A stretch of 64,000 nt of DNA from Dillenia suffruticosa (GCA_033439265.1 JAVTVX010000019.1:20610039-20674038), one strand, 5' to 3'. Counted from the first letter of the stretch, positions 36,901 through 54,108 are shown. Numbers and translations are program-made. The notes: generated from the letters alone by a model not told the origin.

Positions 36901-39900
36901 TAATGCAACAGTAAGATTCTTTCTGAAACTTCTCCTGTTCTAAATCTTTATGTTGGGATTGGGAATGCACATATCTTGTAACTTACTACATGGAATGTAC
37001 AGCCAAAGATACAAAACATGACATCATTTTCCCAGTCTTTAAATATGTAATAATCAATACTGGGATACTACCAGTGCCATGCGTATGCAGTTACTTGGCA
37101 AGACAATGAGAACTATTGAGAAGTACCGTGAAAGTAGGGTTGTGATAATCATCATTATGCAATGTATGAAGGGTCCGAAATATAGGATGCTGTGGGTTAT
37201 CATATCGCCCATCGCACAAATCAAGTCCTCCAACAAAGGCTATGATTTTTCTTCTGTGATCTCTGGCCTCAGCATCCACAATTACAGTTTTTTGATGATG
37301 TGTATAGATTGTCTCCACTTCCTAAAAAATTTGTATCAAAAGAAACGGTGGTCAACAGTAAATTTGGGCATCAAAACAGTTTGAGGACATGAACAACAAT
37401 ATATAACAGGCATCACACTAAGACAAAGCACCCAGTGACTGATTGATCTCAGCCCATTTTGTCCCACTAATACAGAAGAATCATAAATACTGCACAGCAA
37501 AAGTCAACATGAGAGTTTTCTCTTTTACATAATTTTTAGTTTAGTAAAATATACCAAATAAAAATGGTATCAGATCACACATCGATACCAGTCTCATTCC
37601 CGTAACAGTCAAGCATCATGCTTTTCCCAGATATTGAACATATTTTGTAAATATCAGCATGGTATGTATAAACCAAGATTCGTAATACAGTATAAACTAG
37701 TTCAAACCTCTTAACTTGAACATAAAAAGAAAAGCGCAGACACCTCCAAAATCCAGTCCATGCTAATAATAAAGGGAATATCACAGTAAATATCATTGTA
37801 ACGACAATATATTAGTTTAAAATGTGGTCATTAATATGAATGTCTGACAATGACGAGAAAAGGGAAACAAAGCAGCATGCCACCATCCAAGAATCTCTCA
37901 GTGATCAGAAAATGATTTTGAAAATCTCCCATTGCAGCCAAAAAAAGTTTGGGGAAGCCATCTACGATGGAAGCCCGATTTAATTAAAATAACAAGCCTC
38001 AAACATGATGAAATGAAGTTTGTCTTGTTTGACTTAATGATGTGGAAAACAATTCTTTCCATAAAGGAATTAGGTTCAGAATAACTATTGATGAAACTTC
38101 AGTCAGTCCTCAAACATTTTTCAGGACTTAAATGTGCCACTTATACAAGCTAAGACCATGTCAAACACCTCACCCAAAATAAATAAATAAATAAATAAAC
38201 AAATAAATAAATAGATGATGTCAAGCAGAACTGTCATATTAAAGTCTTACTAATACCGTTCACAGTTTGTCATTTTACAAATGATCTGATTTTTGGAGAA
38301 TTCCTGTGCCAATGTCCGAAACCAGTAAGTTTGAAGTTGATAAATCAGTTCCATTATTTGGCAATATGTAAAGAGCCACCATAATTCAGAAAAATAGAAG
38401 ATGCACACCATTATTATGTAGGTTGAAGAAACTCAAATAACCTAAAAACAAAAGCAAAAAGAGAACCACAAGTAGCAAGCAGGATCTCACCCTTTGCTTC
38501 ATCCAGCTGTGTCTTTTTCCAGCAGCACGAGGGCAAAGTATAACTTGGACTGAAGAGTGCTTGAAAAAACGGCGAGTTTCCTCATCATGAGTTTGCATAA
38601 CTCCATCCTGCATTGATTAAAACCAATCATCATTAGCAATATGTTCAAATTGATCAAGTCTAATTTTCTGAAGGCAAATGGTTTGGTAAAAGAATGGTTC
38701 GGAAACCACATCTCAAGGGTGAGTTTGAGTATTATACTCACAAAGCTCCTGTAAATTTCTCTAAATCATAAAAGATCAAGTACATGTGTACAGGAAGACA
38801 AAACCACAAAATTAAAAGCAACACACACCCTATTTTGGCAGCTGGAGACTCTACATGAGGCATGGAACAGATTGGCTTCATCTGTCATTAGATTTTCCAA
38901 AGTATAATAAAGCTTTTTCATATTCAGTTATAAGCCAAAAGGTTTAAACATCATCTGTTACATGCACATTCACATTTGACAGCTGGAATTTCATAACTCC
39001 AGGTGAGACCTGCAACAGATTGCCTTTCTCCCTGAGCAGAGCAATCAATATATGTACCTACTTGGTGGCAAGCTCAGCAAGTACCTAGGGTTTAGGCCTT
39101 CAATTGAAAAGGAAAGAGAGGTGGCAAAACAGAGGTATTCAGAGTATATGGATCAATTCACAGCTCAAATCTGCAGGAGTCATGTCTATGCATTATCTTT
39201 GACATTGCCACTACTACATTCATTATAATTAGCAAATGAAGTTGATAGCCAAATTCTTTTCACAAAGAATAAACCACCCACTAGGAAGGATACAAACAAT
39301 TTCTACAGCTATTACCAAATACTTATCATGTCAAGTTCTTGATATTTCCCCAACCTTATGTGTTCCCATCACTCACTTATACTCCATATTATAATCAACA
39401 AAATCTATACTCATGCATGATATGTGACTTAATACTTTACTTTGGTTATTGCTGTTATTTTGGTTAAGTTAAATAAATATGGGATTATGAAGCTCTCAAT
39501 AATTTGGAGGGAGTATATGAAGAGGGCTTTCAATTAAGAAAAGATTCTCTCAAGATATAGATATGTGGTTGATAACACTGTTACTTTCTGGTGTGGATCA
39601 ATGATAAATGGACCAATTACGAATAACTGTTTGGTGTAGTTGAGCTACAACTTCAACTTTGGCTCCTTCAAGTTTATTCAGAGGGATGTGTGTGTGCGCG
39701 CGAGCACGTGTGCACGCACATGTGTGTGTGTTTGTATGTATGTATGTTCCCTTTCCAACTTCCAACTCCTATAACTTTTCACTAGAACATAAATTGAGCA
39801 TACGATGTCATCAAAGTAAATAGAGAATTTCCTAAAAAATTCATAAAACCATGTTCAATGAACTGGTCTAAACAAGTATCTGTTGCAATTCAGCACATTT

Positions 39901-41976
39901 TACAGGCACCATAAACATAAGTCAACTATGTGATAAGTTGTGAGAAGAGAAGAAAGGAGGTAAGTTTGGGATGAAGGCTACCAATGATTGGAATTACTAT
40001 GCTCTATATGAATGTCAGGTGTCTGTCATGCATAAATCACAACCTCCGTATGCAATGGAACTTAAGACAGGTATTAGTTCATTTTTCACATAGCACAAGA
40101 ATCAACACAGTGATAATTTGAAGAATCAAACTGCATTCAGATATACAAGGCTAACCAAGTAGGAAAAGTTACATGGACAGAAAAACCAAAAGAGTGCATA
40201 ACGAGAAGCCGAAAAAAAAATAGCATGCCATGAAACTTATATGTAATATATCATGTCCAACTTTAATGCGATTTATCGCTCTAAAGCAGGGTAGAAGTCT
40301 ACCGTCTTAATGCCAAGAATATTCCTCGAAGTAGGATCATCCCAAACAAGAAAAAGAACTCTCACTCCTTCCTGTGATTTGGACTTAAGAAGATCCCCCA
40401 AAGTGCAATCTGATGCATAAGGATCATCACGAACCAGTCTAACTTTGTGCCAAACTGACCAACCTGTGATGTAAATGAGTTTTCGAGCATGACGAATTGC
40501 ATCAAAGATGTCCATCCAACACTTCCCATGAACATATGGCGTCCCATAATCAAGCATTATGGGAGGAAGGCTTCCCTCAGGCACATGGGCATCCTGATAC
40601 AGTGTAACCTTTCCACCCTTTCTAAGGGGAAAATAGGTGCCTGGAACCCCACCATAATCAGGACCTGGCCCCACTCCATGTTGATAAATGCTTAGCCTCT
40701 CCATGGGGGTATACTGAATGGAAAGACACAGGACAGCATCCTGCTTACAGGGCTTGCCATTATTAAGGATCGGGAAGTTTCCCTCAATTTTAGCGCCCGA
40801 GTATAACTGTTCCACAGGTATTGTAACCTCCCCCATGACCTGAGCCCCGACAACATCACTATCTTTGACAACAAAGTGCACTTCAGCATCACAATGTGCA
40901 ACAGGAACATTAAAATGTTGCTTCCAGACTGGATTTTCACTATTGCTAATCACATAAGTTCTCCCAATAACTGCATTGGCTATAGAAATCGAGACGTATG
41001 GATCACTTGTGATCATGCGTTGTACATGCCCTTCTATTTTTCCAGAAACATTTCCTGGTATCCTCCCAATCATATCCCCTAAAGTCTTATGAAACAAGTC
41101 CATGTTTGGAAGGTTCTTAGCCTCATAAACCCAAATATCTAAATTCCCATGTAAAAGCAAAACTCTCAACGACCCTTTAGAAAAAGGAACAATCTGCAGA
41201 CTCTGACTATGTTCTGACCCACTAAAAGACATTGAATGCGAATGGGAAAACTGAGCAGGCGGAGGAGAAGACACAAGAGGACCTGAATATGACGCTCTTG
41301 GATTACTTGAGAACGAATAATTTGGATAACCATGAAAACTACCATGATCATCACGTGTGGCACTCAAACTAGGATACTTAAGAGGAGGTGAATTCGGCCT
41401 TGATGCTGCAGAGGAAGCTGCAGGGGCTGAGGCAGCATCCTCCGACAGATGCATACCTGCAAGAAGATTATCAACCTCTGGATAAACCGCCGGATAATTA
41501 GGCTTGGAACTATCAACATTATCATGAACTGAATTTGGATCAGCAAAACTCTCCTGCCTGCCATGATCGGAGAAGCTCTGGGAATGTTGAGGCCCGCTAG
41601 GAGGCGCACTAGGAGGATAAGCCTCCACAGCAGGAGGGTACTGATTGGGTTGCTGCTGATACTGATAGTGTGCAGAACTATATTGGGGGAAACTAGGGTG
41701 ATGTTGAAGAGCTGGGGTTGGTTGAGGAGCTAAATGGGGAATATCAGGAGGAATTTGATATGGGTATTGATAATGAGGTTGTGGTGGGGGTGGATAAAAG
41801 GGGGCAGAATTTGGGTATGGAGCAGGTTGTGAAGGGTATCCGTACGGAGGGGGATTGTAGGGATAGCAAGTATAGGGATCTTGGTTTGGAGGTCCAGGGT
41901 ATGGTGGTTGATTTGGAGGTTGAAGATGTGGCGGGTAATTGTAGGGATTGTTGTATGGTGAATTGTGGTTATCCAT
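30928..41976 (-). CDS. PLDBETA: Phospholipase D beta, complete, 10 exons
   Basis: Exons: 41976-40303, 38607-38491, 37321-37127, 36192-35938, 35832-35764, 35675-35528, 33575-33427, 32608-32441, 31873-31676, 31221-30928 (3267 nt, 1088 aa). The first 250 residues are Pro/Tyr/Gln-rich, typical of PLD beta. A C2 domain starts at about residue 268 ([20 protein letters not shown]). Both catalytic HKD motifs are intact: HQKTVIVD (about 606-613) and HSKGMIVD (about 939-946), the latter followed by [18 protein letters not shown]. The enzyme hydrolyses phosphatidylcholine or phosphatidylethanolamine to phosphatidic acid, with micromolar calcium and PIP2 dependence in this class, at plasma membrane and actin. 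The 10-exon layout and length (about 1083 aa in Arabidopsis) fit. Intron 6 carries a SINE, intron 8 a tandem duplication and intron 1 a GT/CG tract; the coding frame is untouched. Beta against gamma is decided by the long proline-rich N-terminus; beta 1 against beta 2 needs a tree. Confidence 0.96.
31923..32425. repeat. Tandem duplication in PLD beta intron 8
   Basis: Two copies of about 250 bp (31923-32179 and 32180-32425), roughly 90 percent alike by eye. Both run from CAAATAATGATGAACAA through AAAAGCTGTAAACAAAGAAT to TTTTATCTTGCTTTTTCACA. Together they fill most of the intron between the exon ending 32441 and the exon starting 31873. Confidence 0.85.
34165..34345 (+). mobile_element. Au/TS-like tRNA-derived SINE in PLD beta intron 6
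   Basis: Flanked by perfect 14-bp duplications TAGTCTATACTAAC (34151-34164 and 34346-34359). Inside are GGTGCAACGGTTGAGTTGCT, a B-box CACGGATTCAAGATGTGG, CTCTTTGCAAAAATGCAAGG and a GGGAGCACTTTATGCACGGG 3' part, as in the Au SINE family known widely in flowering plants. It belongs to a different family from the other SINEs here and is antisense to the host gene. Confidence 0.92.
39687..39746. repeat. Alternating purine-pyrimidine tract (GT/CG/TATG)
   Basis: TGTGTGTGTGCGCGCG, one break, GCACGTGTGCACGCACATGT and then GT and GTAT repeats, in PLD beta intron 1. Such tracts can adopt Z-DNA. Confidence 0.75.
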
Positions 41977-42099
41977 TGAATTGGAGCTTAGGGTTTTTGG
42001 TTTTATTTGTAAGTTTTCTGATCAAATTATATTTAGAGAGAGAGAGAGAGAGCAAAAAAGATCTCAAGGATTCTGGATTGAGGATCGGATAAGATCAGG

Positions 42100-42103
<4 letters not shown>

Positions 42104-42157
<54 letters not shown>
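42104..42157. repeat. (AG)27 microsatellite in the PLD beta 5' leader
   Basis: A perfect 54-bp AG run 130 bp upstream of the PLD beta start codon; smaller GA runs follow at 42038-42051 and 42261-42290. It reads as a TC tract on the coding strand. Confidence 0.88.
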
Positions 42158-42163
<6 letters not shown>

Positions 42164-42299
42164 AGAAAGAGGGAGTTTTTGGAACTGGGTATAAGATCAG
42201 GACTTGCAGAGAAAGACCTGAATTGGTATTATGAAATTGGATGACACTTTCCGGTCTGAGAGCGAGAGAGAGAGAATGAGAGAGAGAGACCCGTTTGGG

Positions 42300-44893
42300 A
42301 ATTTAGGAATTGAAGGTTGAAAAAGAGTTGCAAGACTTGGGGAGAGACAGAGAGGGAAGACCTGGAAACGGAATCAACAAAGAAGAAACGTTATTTATAG
42401 AGGGACAAATTTGGAAACCGGCAACTTCAAGTTTTCAGTTTCTTTCCGGCTCTCTGTTCCCCCATATCAAAACGGCTACAAATAATTGTTCCCCACGTGG
42501 CAAAACATGACTCGAGATGCACACAAAAATCTGTACACTTTTTATTGTCCCGTATTTAAAACAATCCGACTAATACAATTAAAACGGTAAGAGAACTTAT
42601 TTTGGGATAATTCATAATTTTTTTTACATTTTTAAATTTTAAATTTTAAATTTTAAATTTAATTATAAAATTTAATAATTCATTTCACTTATGTACCGTC
42701 CGTTAATAAAATCTTGCACTTTCAACGCTGTAGAATCTTTCAGGTAGCCGTCTGATCAGATTCCTCTTTCGTTTCGAATCCTCAATTTACACGAGAAATA
42801 TTTTGGGAGTAATGATAGACTCACCCAAAATGGTACGCTTGGCGCCACAGGTCAAAGATGGGGTTTGAAAATGGTATTGAACAAAGCTATTGACGTGGCT
42901 CGTTATTACCTCACCAACTGCATCATTGCCTCGAGGGCAAAGACAAAAAAAATTATTATTATTATTATTATTATATATATCAGAAGTAATATAACACAAT
43001 TATTTTTATTCTATATTTAGTTTAGGCAAATTTTGAATCAAAAATTCGACTTATATAAAACAAGTTAAAAAGAACATTTTAATTTTTGAATGGTAGTTTA
43101 AAAAGAAATGTATTTCTATTTTTTTTCTTGGTTTGAGATTTTTGACATAAATATTTATATGATTTTTTCTCTCAGTTTTTCTTATTCTAATAAATTGGTA
43201 TCCGAGTAAGATTTATTTGTTTTTCTGAAGATGTCAACGATGATGAGTCGCAACACCAAACCAAATTCTTGCTATGACAAGTCAAGATACTTGTTGTGTT
43301 TATGTAAATGGATCTTAATGATGTTTTGTTAGGGTTTGATAAAATTCCCACGTTGTCGTTATCGAAGGAAAAATAACGAAAAGTCTCTCTCTCTCATTTA
43401 CATTTATTAAATTATATTCTGTAATATGTTTTGAAATAGAAAACTATCGTTTCCTTGTAGTTGAAACTAGAATCATTATACATAATATGAATCTGAATCA
43501 ATAATTATACTGTGTACTCTCATCATATGCTTGAAGATGGGGTTTTATAGGAACACGTGTTTTTTGAAAAAATAGTTTATGAATATCATGGAGGTTGAAT
43601 ATGATGAAGAGAATTTAGAATTGATTTTGTTATGTTCACTGTCTTCATCATATGCTATGCTTAGGGATAGTCATATACTTTGACTTGGATGAATCATATG
43701 ATGCATTATACTCTTAGAAATTGTCTTTCCTTCTACTGCTGCAAAAGAAGTCGCAGACAAAAAGGACAAACTAGAAAGGTTGTCTTGGGGACAGTCATGG
43801 TGCCTATAACATTTAGAGAGAGTAAGAGAAAACTTTGTCATGAGAAAACTTTTAAATGGCTTAGATGCTGTATATGCCTAAACTTTGAAACTTTTCTTTT
43901 CTTTGTTCTCTTTCAAGTTCATGAATTTTTCTACGGGGACTAAGCACACTAGACAGGATAGAACTTCAACGGAAAGGGTAGACCAGTGCATGAGGCTTCC
44001 TGTGTAGGGCTTTTGGGATTTATGCAAAGAGATTTTCTTTTTTTTTTTTTTTACATAGAGGTCACGAAAATCATAAAAATATATATTTTCATGAAAATTC
44101 AAATATAAAAGTTTAAAAAAAACATATGATTAAGAGTTTTTTTATGACTTGAATGTTTCTGCAATGACGCGACGACGCTTTTCTTTAGGTCACAAATGGA
44201 GTAAGTGATACCGCAAGGTCACCCTTTCTATGGGTATCGATAGTATGTGAATAGTAGTAGCATAAATAATAGTAGTAGGTGGTGGTGGTGGTGTTTCTAG
44301 AGTTTACTGAGCATAATAAAGTCACGTGCATACACAAAAGAAGTAGAGATTTATCTCCCCTAATCGTGCTCACACTTGGTCTAATAGAATTAATCAAGTT
44401 TCTAAATATTAGTACTGAAGTCAAAAAAAAAATATGATAATAAAGAAATCTAAACTGGAGAAGTTATACAATATGGTAATAGCCAGAAAGCTATGGTAAT
44501 AGTTAGAAAGATCAATGAATTATGGTTTAATTGGTACCATTTTTCTTTTTTTAAGATTTTGAATTTGAATCTTTCCTATATTTTTTTTTTTTAAAAGTCA
44601 GAAAAGCTATTGTCAAGATTTTTACTTATCATTTGAGACACTAAACATTCCTGTTTAAGGAAAAAATATTTTGTCTTTAATTTTTGTTTGCATCATGCTA
44701 ATGGTGGCCCCAGTCCCATCGATAAAACTTGTGCCTCATGATTGTTTAACAACTACTGTAATCAAAATTCTCATGATAAATAGCATTTGTCGTGTTAGTA
44801 TAAGCACATTCTAATAGAGCTTTATTTTACTGTCCGAATTGTTTGCTCATTTTCCTTAAATCATATTACTGTCACACACATACAAGTCTATAT
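42300..44893. other. Intergenic between PLD beta and the subtilase gene
   Basis: AT-rich with short simple repeats (AAATTTT words at about 42632-42665, (ATT)n at 42953-42975, a T-run at 44038-44052). The PLD promoter lies in its left part. No gene is recognised. Confidence 0.5.
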
Positions 44894-48942
<4,049 letters not shown>

Positions 48943-50160
48943 TTTCAGAAACTTAGGATTGAACACTTCCTTTAGAGGTTTATCCTGCATAAATAGCTTG
49001 TGATTGATGAAGAAAACAAGAAAAAAATGGAAAAAGAAAAAACAATGGCCGGGGGGGGGGGAGAAGAGAAGTATCCTAAAAGTACGGACAAGTGATGAAG
49101 GCATCAAATGCTTCTTTTGTGATATATCATGATTTCAGTTGGGAAAGCTTAGAAGAAAGACAACAGAATTTGGTTTCCTTTTTCTTTTTTTTTTTCTTTT
49201 AAATCCTATGCGGTCTATGAGAAAATTTATATTGATTGCATGTATTTTACGTCGATTTAAATAAGAATGTTGATTAAAACAAATTGAAATAAATTGATCA
49301 TTTATACTATTTTACCGAGTAAAATTTTGATTCAAATGTTTATGAAAATAAAGTTTTTCTCGGCATCAAATTTACAAAATTCAAGTCAATTGTTGTTTTC
49401 TACTTGTTGATAAGGAAAAAAGAGAACTTATTGCACCAACCAATGTTTGCACTAAAGGCTTATCATCGGATGTGTGGCACTAGCATGGAAGTGGTAGGTG
49501 GTGTTAGACATAGGTTTATGTCTCTTGAATGTTTTGAATAAATAATCCATGTGAACCCCAAGTGGGAAACCAGAATTTTTCTTTCCAATCAGCAATTTGC
49601 ATATTTAGAAGATTAAGTTGCTTAAGCACAAAGGGCTAGAGTTTTGGAGGAACCTTCTTTCTTCACTTACAATGCAAGGCATAAAAATTACCCAATCTTT
49701 TTTGCTTTGAGGTATCCACACTGCAAGAACCATTTAGACTTTGATGAATTTAATCTTTCTAAACAAATTCTCTTGCGGTTTACGGTTTTTCTCGGATTGT
49801 TTCGCCATTTCTTTTCTTTTTACCTCTCTAGTCGATTATTATCGTCTGAATTATTTCTATATATCTATTAAATTTGATAGTTATATATAATAGTTTACTA
49901 ATTATTTTTTATTTATTTTTTAAGTAAATAATATAATCAATTATATCATAATTAATCATCAGATCATATATTTTAAATGGATTATTCAATTTTTTAAAAA
50001 TAAAAAGCCTTAAATTTGAGCATAAAAAATCTTATTTTTCAAAAAGAAAATAAATAATAATTTGAACCAAAAAAAAAAAAGTCAATTTGAGAGAGCACTT
50101 TTTTTATTTGCCCTCCGAAGGTATTGAAACCGCCACTATCCTCATTACTCTGCACAAAGC
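48943..50160. other. Intergenic between divergent subtilase and CRM-protein genes
   Basis: AT-rich region that must hold both promoters. A run of 11 or 12 G lies at about 49051-49061. No gene or clear motif cluster is recognised. Confidence 0.5.
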
Positions 50161-50395
50161 AGCCGCACACATATTTAACGGCTACCAGGAACAATTAAAC
50201 CCTAGGGAGCACCGAGTATTCTCTCCTTATATTCTTCCCCAGATTTATGAGAAAAATCATAAACCCTAAATTCCTGAAACTTGCAAATGTTCATCTGCAA
50301 AATCTCCCGCCAAAATCAGAAATTCCGATCTCTCCCTCTCACACCTTTCCTAATTCACCGCCTTCTCTCTACTTCACGCCTCCAAGATCAATACT
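50161..50395 (+). repeat. Promoter and first-exon segment duplicated into intron 1 (source copy)
   Basis: This segment spans the probable 5' UTR and the first 36 codons of the CRM-protein gene. It recurs at 51963-52200; see that entry. Confidence 0.85.
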
Positions 50396-53300
50396 CCTTC
50401 ACCCCACCTCCCTCTTTCAACCCTAACCCTAACAGCAAAATCCGAATTGAACCCCACAAGAACAAGAAGAAGAGGACCAAACCCTTATACAAACCCCCTT
50501 CTTCGCTTGACCGGACAGGCCTAAAACCGGTCCACTCCGACATCCCCTTCGACTTCCGGTTCAGCTACACGGAGAGCGATCCCACGGTGCGGCCTATTGG
50601 GTTGCGCGAGCCTAAGTACTCGCCATTCGGGCCGGGCCGGCTCGACCGGGTTTGGACCGGAGTGTCTGCTCCTGCCGTTGATCCGAAGGTGACCTCATTG
50701 GAAGGAAATGAGGATCCCAAGTTGGAGGAAAAGAGGAAGGCGATGAGAGAGAGGATTCAAGGAGAGCCGTTGATGCCCTCCGAGAGGAAGATTTTGGTGG
50801 AGAAGTGTCAGAGGCATAGAACTAAGAGGCAGATCAATTTAGGTATTGTTGATTTAATGTGGATATTGTTTGTTTCTGGTGTTCTAATTATTTTGAGATT
50901 TTGTTACTACGGCATTGTTTGATTCTGATAATTTTGATAGTTTTGTTTTTGTATGACTTAGACTATGACTTCGAGTATATCATGTGTTTGTGAAAATGGT
51001 TATGACGTTTTGGATTTTGAGTGCTGCTATTCTTAATCGAACCAAGTATTTTTATTAGTTCAAGTTAATCTAGGAATTGCAAATTTTTGTGGGTATTGTT
51101 TGTATGAATGATGATCTTAAGGGTTTCTAACTAAGAGATTGGAATTGAATAGGATCCGATAATAGTGGTTTGATTGTTGGGATTAGGAATTTTGATGGAT
51201 GTCCGATAATTCTCTGGTTCTGTATGACTTAATATTTTTTTCTATATCATGTGTTCATCATTGTGGGTGTTTATGTGTATTGAGCTTTCAAAGACAAAAA
51301 AAGAAAATCAATTTTTTATCTTTTCGAATTGAACTTAGTATTTATTATGACAAATAAATCTAGACATTGCTATCTTTTTGTGGGTATTGGTTATGAGCCT
51401 TGATGATTTTAGTGTTTGTGATTAGGGTATTAGAATTGAATGAATTTGGTGACACTGGGCTCATGATTTGACATGAAAATTTGAGATTTTTATATGTTAA
51501 TATTCTGTTTCTGGATGCTTTAGATTGTGACATTTCCTGTGTCATGTGCTTGTGAGTATGTCTCCTTCTATTGAGTTGTTGAAAATTTGAAAAACTAGAT
51601 TTTAAGTTTGGCAAGTTCTCTCGGTTGTTGGATTAAGGTCGGTATTTATTAGTGGAAAGAGATTTTCACAAGAGTAAAGACATTAGCTTTCTCTGTACAT
51701 GAATATAGAGTTGTTTTATCAATTTTGAAGTGATCTTGAACTTGAACACTAATGTGGTAAAGACATTAGCTTTCTCTGTACATGAATATAGAGTTGTTTT
51801 GTCAATTTTGAAGTGATCTTGAACTTGAACACTAAGAGTATGATGGATCCTGAAGAAGGTGGTGGTCTTGAGTGTTATTCCAGAAGGGAATAAACGTGCG
51901 AATTTCTTATCAAATGTTTGTGCAAATTAGAGTAATTTATCAAAGCAGAGAGAAAAGGTTAAAGCCGGATATGTATCTAACAGCTATTAGGAACAATTAA
52001 ACCCTAGAGAGGACCCAGTATTCTCTCCTTATATTCTTCCTCAAATGTATCAAAAACATCATAAACCCTAAATCCCTGAAACTTGCAGTTGTTCTTCTGT
52101 AAGATCTCCTGCCAAAATCAGAAATCCAACCTCTCCCTCTCACACCTTTCCTAATTCACCGCCTTCTTCTCTTTACTTCATGCCTCCAGGACCACATACT
52201 TTGTGTACTACTTCACACTCTATGCTTGATTAGACCAAGTTTATTTAGATTCTGACTTCATGTGTTCGAGCAATGTCCTGCCTGCGTACTACTTTGCTAG
52301 GGGCAAATAATTCAGTGTTTTGAGTTTTTCTTTCCTGCTGTTGATTTTCTCATTCTGAGTTTGAAAGCATTCTGTTGTAGGTAGAGATGGTTTAACTCAT
52401 AACATGCTGAATGATATCCATAACCATTGGAAACACGCTGAAGCTGTCAGGATAAAGTGTCTTGGTGTTCCCACTGTGGACATGAAAAATATCTGCACCC
52501 AGCTTGAGGTACTTTGTTTTCCGGTCGAAGTTAAACATTCTCCTATTCTTGTTTATAACCTGACAAAACTATATTATGGCTCTGATTGGTGAAAATTAAT
52601 GTTGTAGCCTTAAACCGAAATATTTTTGGCACAAGTGAGCAACACTTCTGATCTTAATTTTACCTAGGAGCTGATCGTCGATTAAAAGCCAGATATGCCT
52701 GCTAATGGGCTTTGTAGATATGAGTTGTGCCATAGATTGTTGGGTTCTTTTAGCTCCCCCCCCCCAAACAACATGCCTTGAAAGTATGCTTAATCTAGAC
52801 TTTCCACGCATATATCAGGATAAAACATTTGGGAAGATCATTCATAGACATGGAGGTCTCCTTGTTTTGTACAGAGGTAGGAATTATACTCCTAAGCATA
52901 GGCCTGTAATTCCTTTAATGCTGTGGAAGCCCCAAGAACCTGTATATCCGAGGCTTATTAAAACAGTAATTGATGGCCTAAGCATTGAAGAAACGAAAGA
53001 AATGAGGAAGAGAGGACTTGCTGTTCCTGTCTTGACAAAACTTGGTATTTTTCTCTGGTCTAAGCAATTCTGTTATTGTTGATAGGATAGGACTTAATTT
53101 GGAAATTTCTTATTCCTAAGTTGTATTGCAGCTAAAAATGGATATTATGCAAGTCTTGTACCGATGGTCCAAGATGCTTTTCTCACTGAGGAGCTGGTCC
53201 GAATTGATTGCCAGGGCCTTGAAAGAAGTGACTACAAGAAAATAGGCTGCAAACTCAGGGTAACTCTTTTAAATTTTAACCAAATGTTGTTGATGGATTA

Positions 53301-54108
53301 GATCATAGAGATTTCTGTTGCTATTAGTTCTATGATGGTTCTCTTTCTGGTACTGGAAATGGGTGATCAATATCTCTTAAGTATATCTCTGAAGGAAAAG
53401 GTACTGCCAAACAAGTCACTACAGTTCTTTAACTTCCCTTTCTGCTTTGTGTGTGCATATGCTCATGATCTTTGTACCAACCACGGTTTTACTCAGAATT
53501 TAATCATCTTACACCATAACTGTATCCTCCATCTTGATCTTGATGACGATCAGTCTCTTTGTTTTTATGTGCATAATAATTTTGTGAAACCAGAAAAAAG
53601 GGGGTTGGGATAATAACTTTGTGCAGAGGCAAGCACACAAAAAGATTCTAAGCACTTTATATTCATTAGATTGAGAAGGGGCTCACAGGTTGCAAGCTAC
53701 CCGCAGCTACTCATAGTTAACCATGTTGCAATGTTGGAAGACTGGTGTATCAAAGCTCACCAATGGTCCTTGGGCTTTTTGTTACTGCCTTTTGTACTCT
53801 ATATATTTGATAAATTAGGATTCTTAAAGTGTATGTATGTCCTACGTAATGCTACTATTACCAGAATATAGATGTTGATATTGTTATCATCTGCTATTCG
53901 GATTCAGGACTTGGTGCCTTGTGTCCTGGTGACATTTGACAAAGAACAGATAGTTGTATGGAGGGGAAAGGATTATAAGCCTCCAGAGGATGGAAACTTC
54001 CTTACGCATAGGGAAATGTTTGATGACTCAGACAATGATCTAGTATCTACTACAATCCAATATCGCAGCTCAGATAGCAGTGACAGCGACTCCAACAGAG
54101 ACAGCTAA
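50287..54108 (+). CDS. CRM-domain CRS2-associated factor (CAF)-like protein, probably mitochondrial
   Basis: Exons: 50287-50842, 52381-52508, 52819-53044, 53132-53259, 53908-54108 (1239 nt, 412 aa), all GT-AG and in frame. The N-terminus ([20 protein letters not shown], Arg/Ser-rich, few acids) looks like an organelle presequence. Next comes the CAF-specific block: [39 protein letters not shown]. Two CRM RNA-binding modules follow: about residues 165-265 ([32 protein letters not shown]) and 300-365 ([30 protein letters not shown]). Each ends in the LYRGRNY/VWRGKDY-type turn typical of CRM. The protein ends in a Ser/Asp-rich tail. CAF proteins help splice group II introns; the shorter members of this form are annotated as mitochondrial in Arabidopsis (At4g31010, At5g54890 from memory). 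Which of the two it matches, and whether it enters mitochondria or plastids, is not decided here. A downstream in-frame ATG is absent before the CAF block, so this start is favoured. Confidence 0.9.
51674..51835 (+). repeat. 83-bp tandem duplication in CRM-gene intron 1
   Basis: GTAAAGACATTAGCTTTCTC through CTTGAACACTAA occurs twice back to back (51674-51756, 51757-51835) with about one mismatch, so it is recent. Confidence 0.9.
51963..52200 (+). repeat. Degenerate copy of the gene's own 5' end inside intron 1
   Basis: Matches 50161-50395 throughout (AACAATTAAACCCTAG, TATTCTCTCCTTATATTCTT, CATAAACCCTAAAT, CTCTCCCTCTCACACCTTTC, CTAATTCACCGCCTTCT). The start codon has been lost here (CAAATGTT became CAGTTGTT), so it cannot start the protein. 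It may still hold promoter activity. Confidence 0.85.

Noticed and set aside
44500..44595. A tRNA-like stretch (GGTTTAATTGGTACC, GAATTTGAATC) with a T-run
   Set aside because: Boxes are weak, there is no A-tail in the right orientation and no target duplication, so neither a tRNA nor a SINE can be supported.
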